From the NCBI GenBank assembly GCA_041190985.1, contig JBEEPT010000176.1:1-13306 (forward strand): a stretch of DNA of 13,306 nucleotides, written 5' to 3'. Made by a program: the position numbers and the translations under genes. The notes beneath the pieces were generated by a model. That model was not told where the DNA came from. It worked only from the letters and a program-made list of their open reading frames with translations, and did not search any database. Shown here piece after piece: positions 13,073 through 13,306 of the stretch (within the stretch, counting starts at the first letter, position 1; the number at the start of each line of letters is the position of its first letter). The stretch comes from Malikia sp041190985 (GTDB lineage: Bacteria; Pseudomonadota; Gammaproteobacteria; Burkholderiales; Burkholderiaceae_C).

Positions 13073-13093
13073 ATTCCGCGACGACTGCGGAAT
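13073..13093 (-). promoter_or_regulatory. Inverted repeat in the osmB upstream region
   Basis: Perfect 7-bp arms ATTCCGC (13073-13079) and GCGGAAT (13087-13093) with spacer GACGACT, 27 bases before the osmB ATG. It is either a 5'-leader hairpin or an operator. I could not identify a convincing -10/-35 pair upstream of it, so its place relative to the transcription start is unknown. Confidence 0.5.
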
Positions 13094-13306
13094 GCGCGAG
13101 AGGAGCCCCGCGTCTGCAAGGTTAGAGCGTGTTGAAAGTCTCTTGGTTCCGGGGGAGGGGACTCGCAGGCATCTCCTGTCTCAGACACGAGGCCCGCTTT
13201 TTGCGCGAGCGCGTCGCCGCCGCGAGCGATCGCTCAAGGTGGGTGCTCGTCCATGCCGTCGGTCTGGCCGCTGCGGCCGGACTGTGGACTGGCCGAGCAT
13301 CGGGCC
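13094..13306. other. Right edge: no identified gene; possible partial ORF or insertion-sequence end
   Basis: From 13129 a GTG-initiated plus-strand frame runs open to the edge (59 codons, starting VLKVSWFRGRGLAG), with AAGG a few bases upstream. The other two plus frames are also open over most of this stretch and a minus frame is open too, so openness is not evidence of coding. Third-position G+C, about 73 percent by hand count, looks lower than in the neighbouring genes. The sequence GAGCGTGTTGAAAGTC at 13126-13141 recalls termini of some insertion sequences, but I cannot verify this. Nothing is assigned. Confidence 0.3.

Overview
The window is about 13.3 kb of very GC-rich chromosomal DNA with strong G/C bias at third codon positions. 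Gene content and protein sequences fit a betaproteobacterium of the Burkholderiales, most likely Comamonadaceae (inference from PhaR, a RelA-type synthetase, the ispD-ispF pair, the OmpR/EnvZ pair and general protein character; the genus cannot be fixed without a search). It reads as core chromosome. I found no CRISPR array, prophage, defence island or intact mobile element.

Layout, left to right. 1-2381 (-): the 5' two thirds of mfd, cut by the window edge. 2466-3760 (+): ispD and ispF, two MEP-pathway genes sharing a 4-base ATGA overlap. They converge on a three-gene minus-strand run, 6683-3787: hbdH (3-hydroxybutyrate dehydrogenase), ompR and an envZ-like sensor kinase. 6782-10008 (+): an alpha/beta hydrolase and relA, again with an ATGA overlap, transcribed divergently from hbdH. 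10073-10452 (+): three identical tRNA-Val(GAC) genes in tandem, closed by a clear intrinsic terminator. 10679-11233 (+): phaR, the polyhydroxybutyrate-responsive regulator. 11275-12648 (+): rimO, followed by a good intrinsic terminator. 13045-12830 (-): an OsmB-like glycine-zipper lipoprotein. The last 260 bases hold no gene I can name.

How the genes fit together. The left part is housekeeping (transcription-coupled repair, isoprenoid precursors). The middle and right parts have a carbon-storage and stress flavour: ketone-body/PHB monomer oxidation (HbdH), PHB sensing (PhaR), the stringent alarmone (RelA), an osmosensing two-component pair and an osmotically inducible-type lipoprotein. Whether this grouping is functional or just shared neighbourhood is not settled by the sequence.

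Most of the less ordinary signals are in the short gaps between genes. They include an 11-bp inverted repeat joining the two stop codons of convergent ispF and envZ, an inverted repeat whose loop contains the likely -35 box of phaR, and a hairpin plus extended -10 set directly against the rimO start codon, suggesting a leaderless transcript. A 9-bp inverted repeat also lies between divergent mfd and ispD. I see no convincing previously undescribed system; the findings are regulatory and contextual hypotheses.
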